Shown: one piece after another, positions 1 through 7,691 of the stretch
How the letters are laid out: the number at the start of each line of letters is the position of its first letter
Numbering within the stretch: the first letter of the stretch is position 1
Assembly: GCF_049705945.1 (NCBI RefSeq)
Contig: NZ_JBNAMV010000004.1
Coordinates: 496,001-560,000 of the forward strand
Length of the DNA: 64,000 nucleotides
Direction: 5' to 3'
From: Salarchaeum japonicum_A
Lineage (GTDB): Archaea > Halobacteriota > Halobacteria > Halobacteriales > Halobacteriaceae
Made by a program: the position numbers and the translations under genes
Notes under the pieces: model-generated
Database searches by the model: none
The model's input: only the letters and a program-made list of their open reading frames with translations
Told to the model about the DNA's origin: nothing

Positions 1-2
1 GT

Positions 3-8
3 TTTATT
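3..8 (+). promoter_or_regulatory. TATA box of the uracil-DNA glycosylase family gene
   Basis: TTTTAT lies 22-27 nt before the GTG at 30, the spacing expected for a leaderless haloarchaeal transcript. It supports the GTG as the real start. The upstream BRE is cut off or not visible. Confidence 0.5.
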
Positions 9-29
9 CTCGAACCGACTACGGCGGCT

Positions 30-662
30 GTGGAGAACGTCACCGACCGCACGAGCAACCCCTTCGGGATGAACCCGCCACGCGAGAAGGCGGTGCCCGG
101 GTACGGGGACGCGAACGCCGACTTCCACGTCATCGGCGACCACCCGGGCGTGCACGGCGGCGCGGACACCGGCGTGCCGTTCACCGGCACGGAGTGCGGG
201 CTGCGGTTGCAGCGCGCGCTCGCCGCCGTCGGCCTGCTCTCGAACCCCGGCGACCGGCCGGACCTGAAGGACACCTTTCTCTCCTACCTCCACATGGCCG
301 TCGCGGACGGCGAGCCGGACGAGGCGGCGTACCGCGACCTCGAACCGTTCTTCGACGCGGAACTGCGCGCCATCACCGCGCACGTCCTGATTCCCGTGGG
401 GGAGCGCGCCATCGACTACGTGCTCGAACACTACACCGCCCAGCACGCCAAACACGCGCCCGTCGACCCGGACGCCCTGCACGCCACGGAACTGCTCGGC
501 GCGGGCTTCCTCGTCATCCCCGCGAAGGACCCCTGTGAGTGGAGCGACGCGGACGAATCCGCGTTCGTCGAGGCGCTCGCGGACGTGCTGGACCACGACT
601 ACCGCCGCGAGACGGATTTGGGGCGCTTTCTCACCGGCCCCGACTCCTACCGCGTCCGCTAA
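30..662 (+). CDS. Uracil-DNA glycosylase family protein
   Basis: This 210-residue protein probably takes part in base-excision repair by removing uracil (or a related base) from DNA. The key signature is GDHPG at residues 36-40 followed by GVPFTG at about 48-53; this corresponds to motif A of the iron-sulfur UDG families (usually GExPG...GrPFxG). A second conserved strand, VLIPVGERAIDYV, lies near residues 120-132. The four Fe-S cysteines of family 4 UDGs are not visible, so it is a divergent haloarchaeal member and activity is inferred. The GTG start is supported by a TATA box 22 nt upstream. The MBL hydrolase follows 32 nt downstream. Confidence 0.75.
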   Translation: MENVTDRTSNPFGMNPPREKAVPGYGDANADFHVIGDHPGVHGGADTGVPFTGTECGLRLQRALAAVGLLSNPGDRPDLKDTFLSYLHMAVADGEPDEAAYRDLEPFFDAELRAITAHVLIPVGERAIDYVLEHYTAQHAKHAPVDPDALHATELLGAGFLVIPAKDPCEWSDADESAFVEALADVLDHDYRRETDLGRFLTGPDSYRVR

Positions 663-694
663 CTCCTTACACCCCCCTGTCGAACCCCTGGGGT

Positions 695-1666
695 ATGCGA
701 CAGATCCAGCTCGGGAACACCGAGTTCGAGGGCCGGAACAGCGTCTACCTCCTCGCCGGCGACGGCCCGACGACGCTCGTCGACACCGGCGTCGGCACGG
801 ACGGCGTGTACGACCAGCTCGCGGCCGAACTGGCGGACGCCGGCTACGAGACCGGCGACCTCGACCGCATCGTCCTGACGCACTTCCACGAGGACCACGC
901 GGGGCTCGCGGGCCGCCTGCAGCGGGAGAGCGGCGCGGACGTGTTCGTGCACGAAGCCGACGCGCCGCTCGTCGCCGGGGACGCCGACGCCCGCGCCGCG
1001 ATGAACGAGCGCCAGCGCGAACTCCTCGACGAGTGGGGGATGCCCGAGGAGAAACAGCGCGAACTGTTGGACTTCCTCGATATGCACGACGACATCCGGG
1101 GCGAACCCGCGGACGTGACGCCGGTCGTGGACGGCGACACGCTCGCGCTCGGCCCGCACGAGGCCGAAGTCGTCCACCTGCCCGGGCACGCGGCCGGCCT
1201 CGCCGGCTACCTCGTGGAGCGCGAGGGCCGCCGCGAGGCGTTCGTCGGGGACGCCCTCCTCCCGAAGTACACGCCGAACGTCGGCGGCGCGGACGTGCGC
1301 GTCGAACGCCCGCTCCAGACCTACCTCGACAGCCTCGAACGCATCGAATCCCTCGACCTCGACCGCGCGTGGCCCGGCCACCGCGGCCCCATCTTCGCGC
1401 CGACGCTGCGGGCGCGCGACATCGCCGGCCATCACGCCGAACGAACCGAACGCGTGGTCGACGTGCTCCGCGACCGCGGGGCCGCGACGCCCTGGGAGGT
1501 GAGCGCCGACCTGTTCGGCGACCTGCACGCCATCCACGTCCTCCACGGGCCGGGCGAGGCGTACGCCCACCTCGACCACCTCGACCACGAGGGCGTCGTC
1601 TCCCGGTCGGGCCGCGAGTACGCGCTCGTCGCTGACGCCGACGCCGCGGACCTCCGGCTGGACTGA
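695..1666 (+). CDS. MBL-fold metallo-hydrolase with C-terminal winged-helix-like domain
   Basis: A 323-residue cytoplasmic metallo-beta-lactamase-fold hydrolase. The metal-binding motif THFHEDH is at residues 62-68, followed by a histidine in HLPGHA (about 165), the bridging aspartate in VGDALL (about 187) and a histidine in WPGHRGP (about 229). The last ~85 residues (after FAPTLRARDI) look like the small helical/winged-helix domain of RNase Z-like or LACTB2-like hydrolases. The ATG at 695 gives the usual N-terminus (MRQIQLGNTEFEG) and is preferred over the long in-frame upstream extension. The substrate is unknown. Confidence 0.85.
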   Translation: MRQIQLGNTEFEGRNSVYLLAGDGPTTLVDTGVGTDGVYDQLAAELADAGYETGDLDRIVLTHFHEDHAGLAGRLQRESGADVFVHEADAPLVAGDADARAAMNERQRELLDEWGMPEEKQRELLDFLDMHDDIRGEPADVTPVVDGDTLALGPHEAEVVHLPGHAAGLAGYLVEREGRREAFVGDALLPKYTPNVGGADVRVERPLQTYLDSLERIESLDLDRAWPGHRGPIFAPTLRARDIAGHHAERTERVVDVLRDRGAATPWEVSADLFGDLHAIHVLHGPGEAYAHLDHLDHEGVVSRSGREYALVADADAADLRLD

Positions 1667-1721
1667 TAAAACCCGTACTGGTAAAGCAGGCGTCGTAAGT
1701 CGGTTTGGGGGCTTTTTTGAC

Positions 1722-1740
1722 TGCCTGCACGCCGCAGGCA
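1722..1740 (+). terminator. Hairpin after MBL hydrolase, possible terminator
   Basis: A perfect 7-bp inverted repeat (TGCCTGC/GCAGGCA, 5-nt loop) lies in the 153-bp gap after the MBL gene, just after a GCTTTTTTG run at about 1711-1718. The T-run precedes rather than follows the stem, so this is not a classical intrinsic terminator; archaeal termination needs mainly the T-run. Confidence 0.35.
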
Positions 1741-1819
1741 CTGTGCCTCTGACGTCGGAAGCCGGAGACGGCTTCCACTCTCCACTACACTCTTTGAGCC
1801 ACGCGTCCGACCGTCGGGC

Positions 1820-3055
1820 ATGGACGTGTCTCTCGACCGCTTGCGCGACGACATCGAGGCGAACGCCGCGTTCGGCGCGACCGGCGACACCGCCCGCACG
1901 AACCTGACCGGGAGCGACGCGAACCGGGACGCCCGCGACCGCCTCGTGGAGCGACTGGAGGACGCCGGCCTCGACGTGCGCGTGGACGCCGTCGGGAACA
2001 TCGCGGGCCGCTGGGTGCCCGACGCCGCGGACGCGGACGCGCCGTCGGTGGCGTCGGGCAGCCACCTCGACTCCGTGCCGAACGGCGGCATCTTCGACGG
2101 GCCGCTCGGCGTGTACGGCGCGCTCGAAGCCGTGCGCGCGCTCCAGGAATCGGACATCGAACTCGCGCGACCCGTCGAGGTGGTATCGTTCACCGAGGAG
2201 GAGGGCGCGTCGTTCGCGCCGGGCTTGCTCGGGTCGTCAGTCGCCACGGGAGAACGCGACCTCGACACCGCGTTGGCGTACGAACACGACGGCCGGACGC
2301 TCGACGACGCGCTCGGCGACATCGGCTACCGCGGCGACGGCGTGCTCGACGCGGCCGCGTGGGACGCCTGGGTCGAACTCCACATCGAGCAGGGAACCAG
2401 GCTCGAATCCGCGGGCGCGGACGTCGGCGTCGTCACGGACATCACGGGCATCACGCACTGCGAGGCGGTCGTCGAGGGGCAGGCCGACCACGCGGGTGCG
2501 ACGCCGATGGACGCGCGGACGGACGCGCTGACCGCCGCGAGCGAGTTCGTGCTCGACGTGGAGGACGCCGCCACCGACGCCGCCGGCGAGAACGGAACCG
2601 CGGTCGGGACGGTCGGGAGCCTGGACGTGTCGCCGAACGCGACGAACGTCGTCCCCGGCCGCGTCGAACTCGGCGTCGACGTCCGGGACGTGGAGTACGA
2701 GACGATGGACGACATCGTCGCCGCCGCCCGCGAGTCGCTCGACCGCCTCGAAGCCGAGCGCGGCGTGGAGACAGCGCTCTCGCGGCCGTTCGACGTGCCG
2801 CCCGCGCCGATGGCCGGCCGCGTACGGGACGCTGCCCGCGACACCGTGGACGCGAATGGCCTGTCGGCGCTCGCGCTGCACTCGGGCGCCGCACACGACA
2901 CGATGCACGTCGCGCGCGTCACCGACGCCGGCCTGCTGTTCGCGCCGTCCGAGGGCGGGTTCTCGCACAGCCCCCGCGAGTGGACGGACTGGACGGACTG
3001 CCGGGACGCCGTGTCGGCGCTCGCCGGGACGCTCGCGCGACTCGCCGGACGGTAG
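1820..3055 (+). CDS. Zn-dependent amidohydrolase, M20 family (N-carbamoyl-amino acid hydrolase/allantoate amidohydrolase-like)
   Basis: A 411-residue member of the M20 group that contains N-carbamoyl-L-amino acid hydrolase, beta-ureidopropionase and allantoate amidohydrolase. Visible signatures: GSHLDSVPNGG with metal-binding His82, then FDGPLG with Asp93; the glutamates FTEEEG at 125-129; VELHIEQG at about 185-192; the dimerisation-lid motif GQADHAGATPM; and the C-terminal HSGAAHDTMHVA with the last metal-binding histidine. It splits a C-N bond in carbamoyl or ureido compounds, so it likely serves nitrogen salvage. The exact substrate cannot be told from sequence. The MscS gene follows 31 nt downstream. 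Confidence 0.85.
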   Translation: MDVSLDRLRDDIEANAAFGATGDTARTNLTGSDANRDARDRLVERLEDAGLDVRVDAVGNIAGRWVPDAADADAPSVASGSHLDSVPNGGIFDGPLGVYGALEAVRALQESDIELARPVEVVSFTEEEGASFAPGLLGSSVATGERDLDTALAYEHDGRTLDDALGDIGYRGDGVLDAAAWDAWVELHIEQGTRLESAGADVGVVTDITGITHCEAVVEGQADHAGATPMDARTDALTAASEFVLDVEDAATDAAGENGTAVGTVGSLDVSPNATNVVPGRVELGVDVRDVEYETMDDIVAAARESLDRLEAERGVETALSRPFDVPPAPMAGRVRDAARDTVDANGLSALALHSGAAHDTMHVARVTDAGLLFAPSEGGFSHSPREWTDWTDCRDAVSALAGTLARLAGR

Positions 3056-3086
3056 GTACTTCCCGCGGGCCGCCCGAAATCGGTCC

Positions 3087-4037
3087 ATGAACCGCCGCGC
3101 CATCGCGCTCCTGCTCGCGGCGCTCGCGTGCAGCGCGCTCGCCGAGTTCGTCCCGGCGGCCGTCGGGCCGACGGCCGAGTTCGCGGGCGTCCTGCTCGCG
3201 CCCGCACTTCGGAACGCTCTCCTCGGCGCCGCCGCGCTCGCCGCACTGGCCGCCGCGTACGCGCTCACTCTCGACACCCTGCTCTCGCACACGCGGGACC
3301 GCCGCCGCCAGCACCGCCTCCGCTCGATCGTCCGCCTCGCTTTCCTCGCCGTCGGAACCGTACTCGTGCTCGCCGTCGTCACCGAACAGTGGCTCCCCGC
3401 GCTCGTCAGCCTCGGCGTCGTCGGCGTCGCCATCTCCCTCAGCCTCCAGCAACCACTCCTCTCCCTCCTCGGCTGGGTGTACATCACCACCAAACAGCCG
3501 TATCAGGTCGGCGACCGCGTCGCCATCGGCGACTCCAAGGGCGACATCGTGGACGTGGACTACCTCGTCACGACGCTCTGGGAGATAAACGGCGACCTCG
3601 TGTCCACGAACCAGCACTCCGGCCGCCACGTCACCGTCCCGAACTCCGTCGTCCTCAGCGCGCACGTCACGAACTATTCACGCGACGAGTTCCCCTACGT
3701 CTGGAACGAACTCTCGGTGCAGGTCGCGTACGAGACCGACCTCGACTTCGCGCGCGACCGCCTCCGCGAGGTCGTGGACGACTATCTCGGCGACGAGATG
3801 GCACGGAACGTCACGCACTACCGGGAGATGCTCGCCGAGACTCCGGTGGAGATGGAGGTGAACGACCGCCCCACGGTGAACGTCACGCAGAAGGAGTCCT
3901 GGGTGGAACTACGCGCGCGCTACCTCGTGAAACCGCGCGCCGGAACCAGAGTACGGAACGACCTCTACGCGCGCGTCCTCGACGAGTTCGACGAGCACCC
4001 CGACCGCGTCGCGTTCCCGGTCGGGCGGAATCGCTAA
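3087..4037 (+). CDS. MscS-family mechanosensitive ion channel
   Basis: A 316-residue membrane protein that probably opens on hypo-osmotic shock. Three hydrophobic segments are visible at about residues 4-24, 38-60 and 82-118. The last leads into the conserved pore-lining helix and the region LGWVYITTKQPYQVGDRVAIG, the standard MscS entry into the beta domain (about 120-190). VTVPNSVVLSAHVTNYS is the end of that domain, and a soluble alpha/beta domain follows. The ATG at 3087 puts the first membrane helix at the N-terminus. The location between a hydrolase and a methyltransferase gives no functional hint. Confidence 0.85.
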   Translation: MNRRAIALLLAALACSALAEFVPAAVGPTAEFAGVLLAPALRNALLGAAALAALAAAYALTLDTLLSHTRDRRRQHRLRSIVRLAFLAVGTVLVLAVVTEQWLPALVSLGVVGVAISLSLQQPLLSLLGWVYITTKQPYQVGDRVAIGDSKGDIVDVDYLVTTLWEINGDLVSTNQHSGRHVTVPNSVVLSAHVTNYSRDEFPYVWNELSVQVAYETDLDFARDRLREVVDDYLGDEMARNVTHYREMLAETPVEMEVNDRPTVNVTQKESWVELRARYLVKPRAGTRVRNDLYARVLDEFDEHPDRVAFPVGRNR

Positions 4038-4062
4038 GCCCCTCCGTCGGCGTGCCTCACGT

Positions 4063-4716
4063 ATGAGCGACGTACTCACTGACGCCGCGTTCGACGCCGT
4101 GCGCGCCGGCAACCCCGACCAGAGCCCGATACTCGCGGAGATGACCGAGTACGGCCACGACGAACACTTCCCCATCGTCGGCCCCGACGCCGGACGATTC
4201 CTCCGCCTGCTCGCCCGCCTCGCGGACGCACGGCGCGTCTTCGAGTTCGGCTCCGGGTTCGGGTACTCCGCCGCGTGGTTCGCGGACGCCCTCCCCGCGG
4301 ACGGCGACCTCGTCCTCACCGACTTCGACGAATCGAACCTCGACAGGGCCACGGAATTCCTCGACCGCGCGGGCTACGCCGACCGCTGCACGTTCGAGGC
4401 CGGCGACGCCTTCGAGAGCTTCGAATCCCACGACGGCCCCTGGGACATCGTCTTCATCGACTGCCAGAAGACCCGGTACGCCGACGCGCTCGACCGCGCG
4501 GTTCCGGAACTCCGCGACGGCGCGCTCGTCGTTGCGGACAACGTCCTCGACGGCCCCGCGTCGCCCGACGAACTCCGGCAGGCGTTCGCGGGAACCGCGC
4601 CCAGCGACGCCGCTGCCGGCATCGCGGAATACGTGGAAAAAGTGCGAGACGCGCCGTTCGAGACCGCGATAGTCCCGCTCGGCGAAGGCCTCTCGGTCAG
4701 CCGATACAGTCCTTAG
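4063..4716 (+). CDS. O-methyltransferase (class I SAM-dependent, family 3)
   Basis: A 217-residue cytoplasmic methyltransferase of the caffeoyl-CoA/catechol O-methyltransferase type. The SAM-binding motif VFEFGSGFGYSAAWFA lies at about residues 60-75, the acidic ribose-binding strand VLTDFDESNL follows, and the metal-binding DIVFIDCQKTRYADAL is at about 128-143. The length matches the family (about 220). The acceptor molecule is unknown. Its stop overlaps by 4 nt the stop of the convergent PGF-CTERM gene. Confidence 0.85.
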   Translation: MSDVLTDAAFDAVRAGNPDQSPILAEMTEYGHDEHFPIVGPDAGRFLRLLARLADARRVFEFGSGFGYSAAWFADALPADGDLVLTDFDESNLDRATEFLDRAGYADRCTFEAGDAFESFESHDGPWDIVFIDCQKTRYADALDRAVPELRDGALVVADNVLDGPASPDELRQAFAGTAPSDAAAGIAEYVEKVRDAPFETAIVPLGEGLSVSRYSP

Positions 4717-5489
4717 TCGCGGAGCGCGAGGAACGCCGCGCCCGTCACCGCGAGCAGGCCGACGCCGAGGCCGAACCCGGGCGTGCTACCCGAGGACCCG
4801 GAGTCGTCCGAGGTCGTCGTGGTGTCCGCGGACGTGGTCATATCGGACATCGTCGTCGTGTCCGAAGTCGTCGTATCCGCGGTCGTCTGCGTGGTCGTCG
4901 TGCTCTGCGTGGTCGTCTCGTCCGTGGTCTGCGTCGTAGTCGTCTGCGTGGTCGTGCTCTGCTGGGTGTCCTCGACGTCGAACGTCGCAGTCGCCTCGGA
5001 GCCGCTGGACTGCGGGTTGATGTCGAGCGTCACGTTGTACGACCCGGCCTGGTCGGGGTTGACGACGTTCTCGTAGACGAGAACGACCTCGTCACCCTCG
5101 TAGAGGCTGTAACTGCCGCCGAGGTCGAACGTGAGGGTCTCGCCGTTGTTGCTGGTGGAGACGCTCGCGAGGTCGTCGCTGACGTTCACGTCGACGGCGT
5201 CGCCGGTCCGATTGTCGCCGCGGTCGATGCCGATAGTGGCGACGTCCTCGACGCTGACGTTACTCGCGGCCGCGCCGGCGTCCTGGTAGTTCACCTGGAA
5301 GCCGTTCCACGAGGAGGTGTCGACCGTGGAACCGGCGGTGAGTGTCGCGGTGTGCTGTGCGGTCTCGCCGGGCGCGCTCGGGGTCGCCGTGAGGGACGCC
5401 GCGGACGCCGCGGCGACGCCGCCGGTGAACGCGCCGGCGACGACTGTCAGTGCGAGCAACGCGGCCACGAGGCTACGTGTGTTCTTCAT
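4713..5489 (-). CDS. PGF-CTERM-anchored cell-surface protein with Thr-rich stalk
   Basis: A 258-residue secreted protein. It begins with a Sec-type signal peptide (MKNTRSLVAALLALTVVAG, hydrophobic up to about residue 28). A beta-rich ectodomain follows (about 30-165) with N-x-S/T sites that could be glycosylated. A low-complexity Thr/Gln/Asp/Ser stalk (about 168-230) comes next, then PGF (residues about 237-239), a hydrophobic helix and a terminal Arg: the archaeosortase A sorting signal. The protein is expected to be cleaved and lipid-anchored outside the cell. The second methionine (5489) is chosen because it gives the normal signal peptide. The ectodomain resembles haloarchaeal S-layer-associated domains only in composition; function unknown. 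Confidence 0.8.
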   Translation of the reverse strand: MKNTRSLVAALLALTVVAGAFTGGVAAASAASLTATPSAPGETAQHTATLTAGSTVDTSSWNGFQVNYQDAGAAASNVSVEDVATIGIDRGDNRTGDAVDVNVSDDLASVSTSNNGETLTFDLGGSYSLYEGDEVVLVYENVVNPDQAGSYNVTLDINPQSSGSEATATFDVEDTQQSTTTQTTTTQTTDETTTQSTTTTQTTADTTTSDTTTMSDMTTSADTTTTSDDSGSSGSTPGFGLGVGLLAVTGAAFLALRD

Positions 5490-5552
5490 TGCGATACCAC
5501 ACAAACACGTGTCTTCTTCAAAGGCCTTCGGGCCGAAAAATAACTCCGTTGA
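5490..5552. other. Short gap with surface-protein promoter
   Basis: 63 bp between the PGF-CTERM gene and the stop of the minus-strand small gene at 5553. The sequence is AT-richer (GGGCCGAAAAATAACTCCG at about 5530-5548) and probably holds the promoter of the surface-protein gene. Confidence 0.3.
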
Positions 5553-5774
5553 CTAATGAGAGTCGTTCTCGCGGTACTCTTCGGCACGGTCGAGCGCCGC
5601 CGACTCCGTGGGTTCGCTCGTGCGCTCGTACGTCTCGCCCTCGGGCGCCTGTTGGAGGCGGTCGTACGTCACCGCCCAGTCGCCGCCCGCCGTCTCCCGG
5701 AGGGAAACGACCGCGTAGCCGTCCGCGCGCTCCCACCGTCGTCCCGTGTGCGCCTCGACTTCCTGCCAGTCCAT
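5553..5774 (-). CDS. Small haloarchaeal conserved protein (DUF7543-like)
   Basis: A 73-residue acidic soluble protein starting MDWQEVEAHTGRRWER. The pattern W(E)RADGYAVVSLRET...WAVTYDRLQQAPEG suggests a small antiparallel beta-sheet domain, followed by a short charged helix ending YRENDSH. I recall similar short proteins widely in haloarchaea (DUF7543-like), but the assignment is from memory. The ATG at 5774 is preferred over one eight codons upstream because it yields the conserved MDW start. Transcribed divergently from the tautomerase gene (78-bp gap). Confidence 0.6.
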   Translation of the reverse strand: MDWQEVEAHTGRRWERADGYAVVSLRETAGGDWAVTYDRLQQAPEGETYERTSEPTESAALDRAEEYRENDSH

Positions 5775-5852
5775 ACCGGAACGCGGACGGCCAGTCACTT
5801 AGCCCCCTCGTCAGCCGCAGAGCTATTGGCGGCGTAGCCCTCGCTCTCGAAT

Positions 5853-6230
5853 ATGCCACTGCTCGCCGTCGACGCCGACTTCGAGATACCGGACGCGGAC
5901 GCCGACGCGTTCGCCGACCGCCTCACCGCGCTCTACAGCGACCACATGGCCACCGGCACCGGCCACGTCGCCGTCGTCGTGCGCGACGACGGACACCTCT
6001 CGCTCGGCCGCGCCGTCGACGGCCCCCGCCTCTTCCTGCAGGCGGACATCCGGGAGGGGCGGTCGTTCGACCGCCGCCGGTCGTTCGCGCTCGCCGCGAT
6101 GGACGACGCCCGCGACCGCTTCGGCGTCCCGGAGCCGAACCTGAAGGTCGCGTTCACCGAGCACGCCGGCGACGACCTGATGGGGTACGACCGCGTCGGC
6201 GGCGCGTGGTCGCCGGAGGAGGATGCCTGA
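5853..6230 (+). CDS. Tautomerase superfamily protein (MIF/4-oxalocrotonate tautomerase-like)
   Basis: A 125-residue protein whose initiator methionine is followed by Pro2 (MPLLAVDADFEI). In this superfamily the exposed N-terminal proline is the catalytic base. One beta-alpha-beta unit is visible (DADAFADRLTALYSDHM, then TGHVAVVVRDDGHLSLG), followed by a second (RRSFALAAMDDARDRFG, then LKVAFTEHAGDDLMGYD), so it resembles the two-unit MIF/CHMI arrangement. The substrate is unknown. The 3' end overlaps the start of the PfkB kinase by 8 nt, so the two are probably translated from one transcript. Confidence 0.7.
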   Translation: MPLLAVDADFEIPDADADAFADRLTALYSDHMATGTGHVAVVVRDDGHLSLGRAVDGPRLFLQADIREGRSFDRRRSFALAAMDDARDRFGVPEPNLKVAFTEHAGDDLMGYDRVGGAWSPEEDA

Positions 6231-7146
6231 GGTTCTCGTCGCGGGCGAGGCGCTCGTCGACCTCGTCCCCGACAGCCCCCGACCGCTCCCCGAGGTCGAG
6301 TCGTTCTCGCGGCGCGCTGGCGGCGCACCCGCGAACGTCGCCGTCGCCCTCAGCCGACTCGGCCACACCCCGCGATTCGACACCCGGGTCGGCGCGGACG
6401 CGTTCGGCCGATTCCTCGCGGACACGCTCGACGCGGAGGGCGTCGGCGACCACGTCCAGCGGGACGCCGAGCGCGACACCGCGCTCGCGGTCGTCAGCCA
6501 CGCGCCCGGCGACGACTCCTTCCAGTTCTACCGCACCGACACCGCCGACTGCCACCTCGACACGGCCCGCGTCCCGGACCGCGCGCTCGACGACGCGTCC
6601 TGGCTCGTCGTCGGCGGCGTGATGCTCTCCCAGGAACCCGGCCGCACCGCCATCCGCGACCTCGTGGCGCGCGCCCGCGACCGCGACTGTCGCGTCGCCT
6701 TCGACCCGAACGGCCGCCCCGACCTCTGGGACTCGAAACACGAACGCCGCGAAGTAACGGACCGCCTCCTGTCGGAGAGCGACCTCGTCGTCACCTCGCC
6801 CGACGACCTCCCGTGGCTCCCGGACGCCGAGTTCGCGGACGCCGTCCTCTCCGCCGGCCCATCCGCCGTCGCCGTCACCCGCGGCGACGAGGGCGCGGGC
6901 CTCCTCGCCACCGACGACTCGCCCTGGGGCGACACCGCCGTCGACCACCCCGGATTCGACGCCGCCGTCGTCGACCCGACCGGCGCGGGCGACGCGTTCA
7001 CCGCAGGTCTCGTCGCCGCCATCCTCGGCGAGCGGAGCGCAAGAGATGCGGTCGCCTACGCGAACGCCTGCGGCGCGGCCGCCGTCACCGCCCGCGGCGC
7101 GATGCCCGCACTCCCGACCCGCGCGGACGCCGAATCGTTCCTGTAG
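6223..7146 (+). CDS. PfkB-family carbohydrate kinase
   Basis: A 307-residue ribokinase-fold kinase. The N-terminus (VLVAGEALVDLVP) is typical, the substrate-side signature GGAPANVAVALSRLG lies at about residues 31-45, and the C-terminal ATP/catalytic signature DPTGAGDAFTAGL lies at about 247-259 with Asp in GAGD as base. It phosphorylates a sugar or sugar acid (fructose, KDG or a similar compound); the sequence does not decide which. It overlaps the tautomerase gene by 8 nt. A second, more divergent PfkB kinase lies at 17218-18249. Confidence 0.85.
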   Translation: MPEVLVAGEALVDLVPDSPRPLPEVESFSRRAGGAPANVAVALSRLGHTPRFDTRVGADAFGRFLADTLDAEGVGDHVQRDAERDTALAVVSHAPGDDSFQFYRTDTADCHLDTARVPDRALDDASWLVVGGVMLSQEPGRTAIRDLVARARDRDCRVAFDPNGRPDLWDSKHERREVTDRLLSESDLVVTSPDDLPWLPDAEFADAVLSAGPSAVAVTRGDEGAGLLATDDSPWGDTAVDHPGFDAAVVDPTGAGDAFTAGLVAAILGERSARDAVAYANACGAAAVTARGAMPALPTRADAESFL

Positions 7147-7181
7147 AAAAACAGTTATTCGGCCCGGCAGAAGTCCCACGC

Positions 7182-7364
7182 ATGTCGGACGACGCCCTCC
7201 TGCGCTCCATCCGCCGCTGGCTGGTCGTGCTCGTCTTCCTCGTGGATATCGTCCTGCTCGCCGTCGCCGATAGCACGTCACTCACGCTGTTCGCAGTGTT
7301 CATCGGCGTTCTCCTCCTCATTCGGTTGTTCTGGTCGTTCCTCGCGATGTTCGACGACCCCTAG
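7182..7364 (+). CDS. Small two-helix membrane protein
   Basis: A 60-residue protein with a short charged N-terminus (MSDDALLRSIRRW) and two hydrophobic helices (about residues 14-28 and 32-53), ending FDDP. I cannot name the family. It starts 35 nt after the PfkB kinase and could be co-transcribed. Its end overlaps the convergent small gene by 4 nt. Confidence 0.55.
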   Translation: MSDDALLRSIRRWLVVLVFLVDIVLLAVADSTSLTLFAVFIGVLLLIRLFWSFLAMFDDP

Positions 7365-7651
7365 ATGACATCGTCGGGGTCGTGGTCGGCCCGCATCCGT
7401 TGGGCTTCCGCGGCGTACTGCTCGCGCTCGTCCGCGTCGGTCACGCTCCCGAGGTTCTCGGGGGGCGCGTCGACCGCGGCCGTCGTATCCCGGTGATCCC
7501 CGAAACTGGTGAGCGCGCGCTCCTTCCGGAAGTACCGCTCGCCGTCCGGCGTCGCGTACGTCAGAATAATCAAGTTCTGCTCGTCGTCGGAATACGTGCG
7601 TTCGACCAGCCACACGCGCACGTGCTCGGTCTCGGTGTCGCTCGTGTTCAT
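7361..7651 (-). CDS. Conserved haloarchaeal small protein of unknown function
   Basis: A 96-residue acidic soluble protein. The first half has alternating strands (RVWLVERTYSDDEQNLIILTYATPDGERYF) and the C-terminal part is a charged helix (DADEREQYAAEAQRMRADHD). I do not recognise a domain. It is 40 nt downstream of the geranylgeranyl reductase gene on the same strand and may be carried on that transcript. Confidence 0.6.
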   Translation of the reverse strand: MNTSDTETEHVRVWLVERTYSDDEQNLIILTYATPDGERYFRKERALTSFGDHRDTTAAVDAPPENLGSVTDADEREQYAAEAQRMRADHDPDDVI

Positions 7652-7691
7652 ACAGAAAATCGGGGCTGTGCGCGTAAGGCCGTGTCGCCGC

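Noticed and set aside
2359..3090. Arg-rich overlapping frame within the M20 hydrolase gene
   Set aside because: Out-of-frame shadow of a well-supported gene.
4800..4990. Repetitive GTCGTCGTG-like stretch that looks like a tandem repeat or CRISPR-like array
   Set aside because: It encodes the Thr/Gln-rich stalk of the PGF-CTERM protein; units are irregular and codon-sized.
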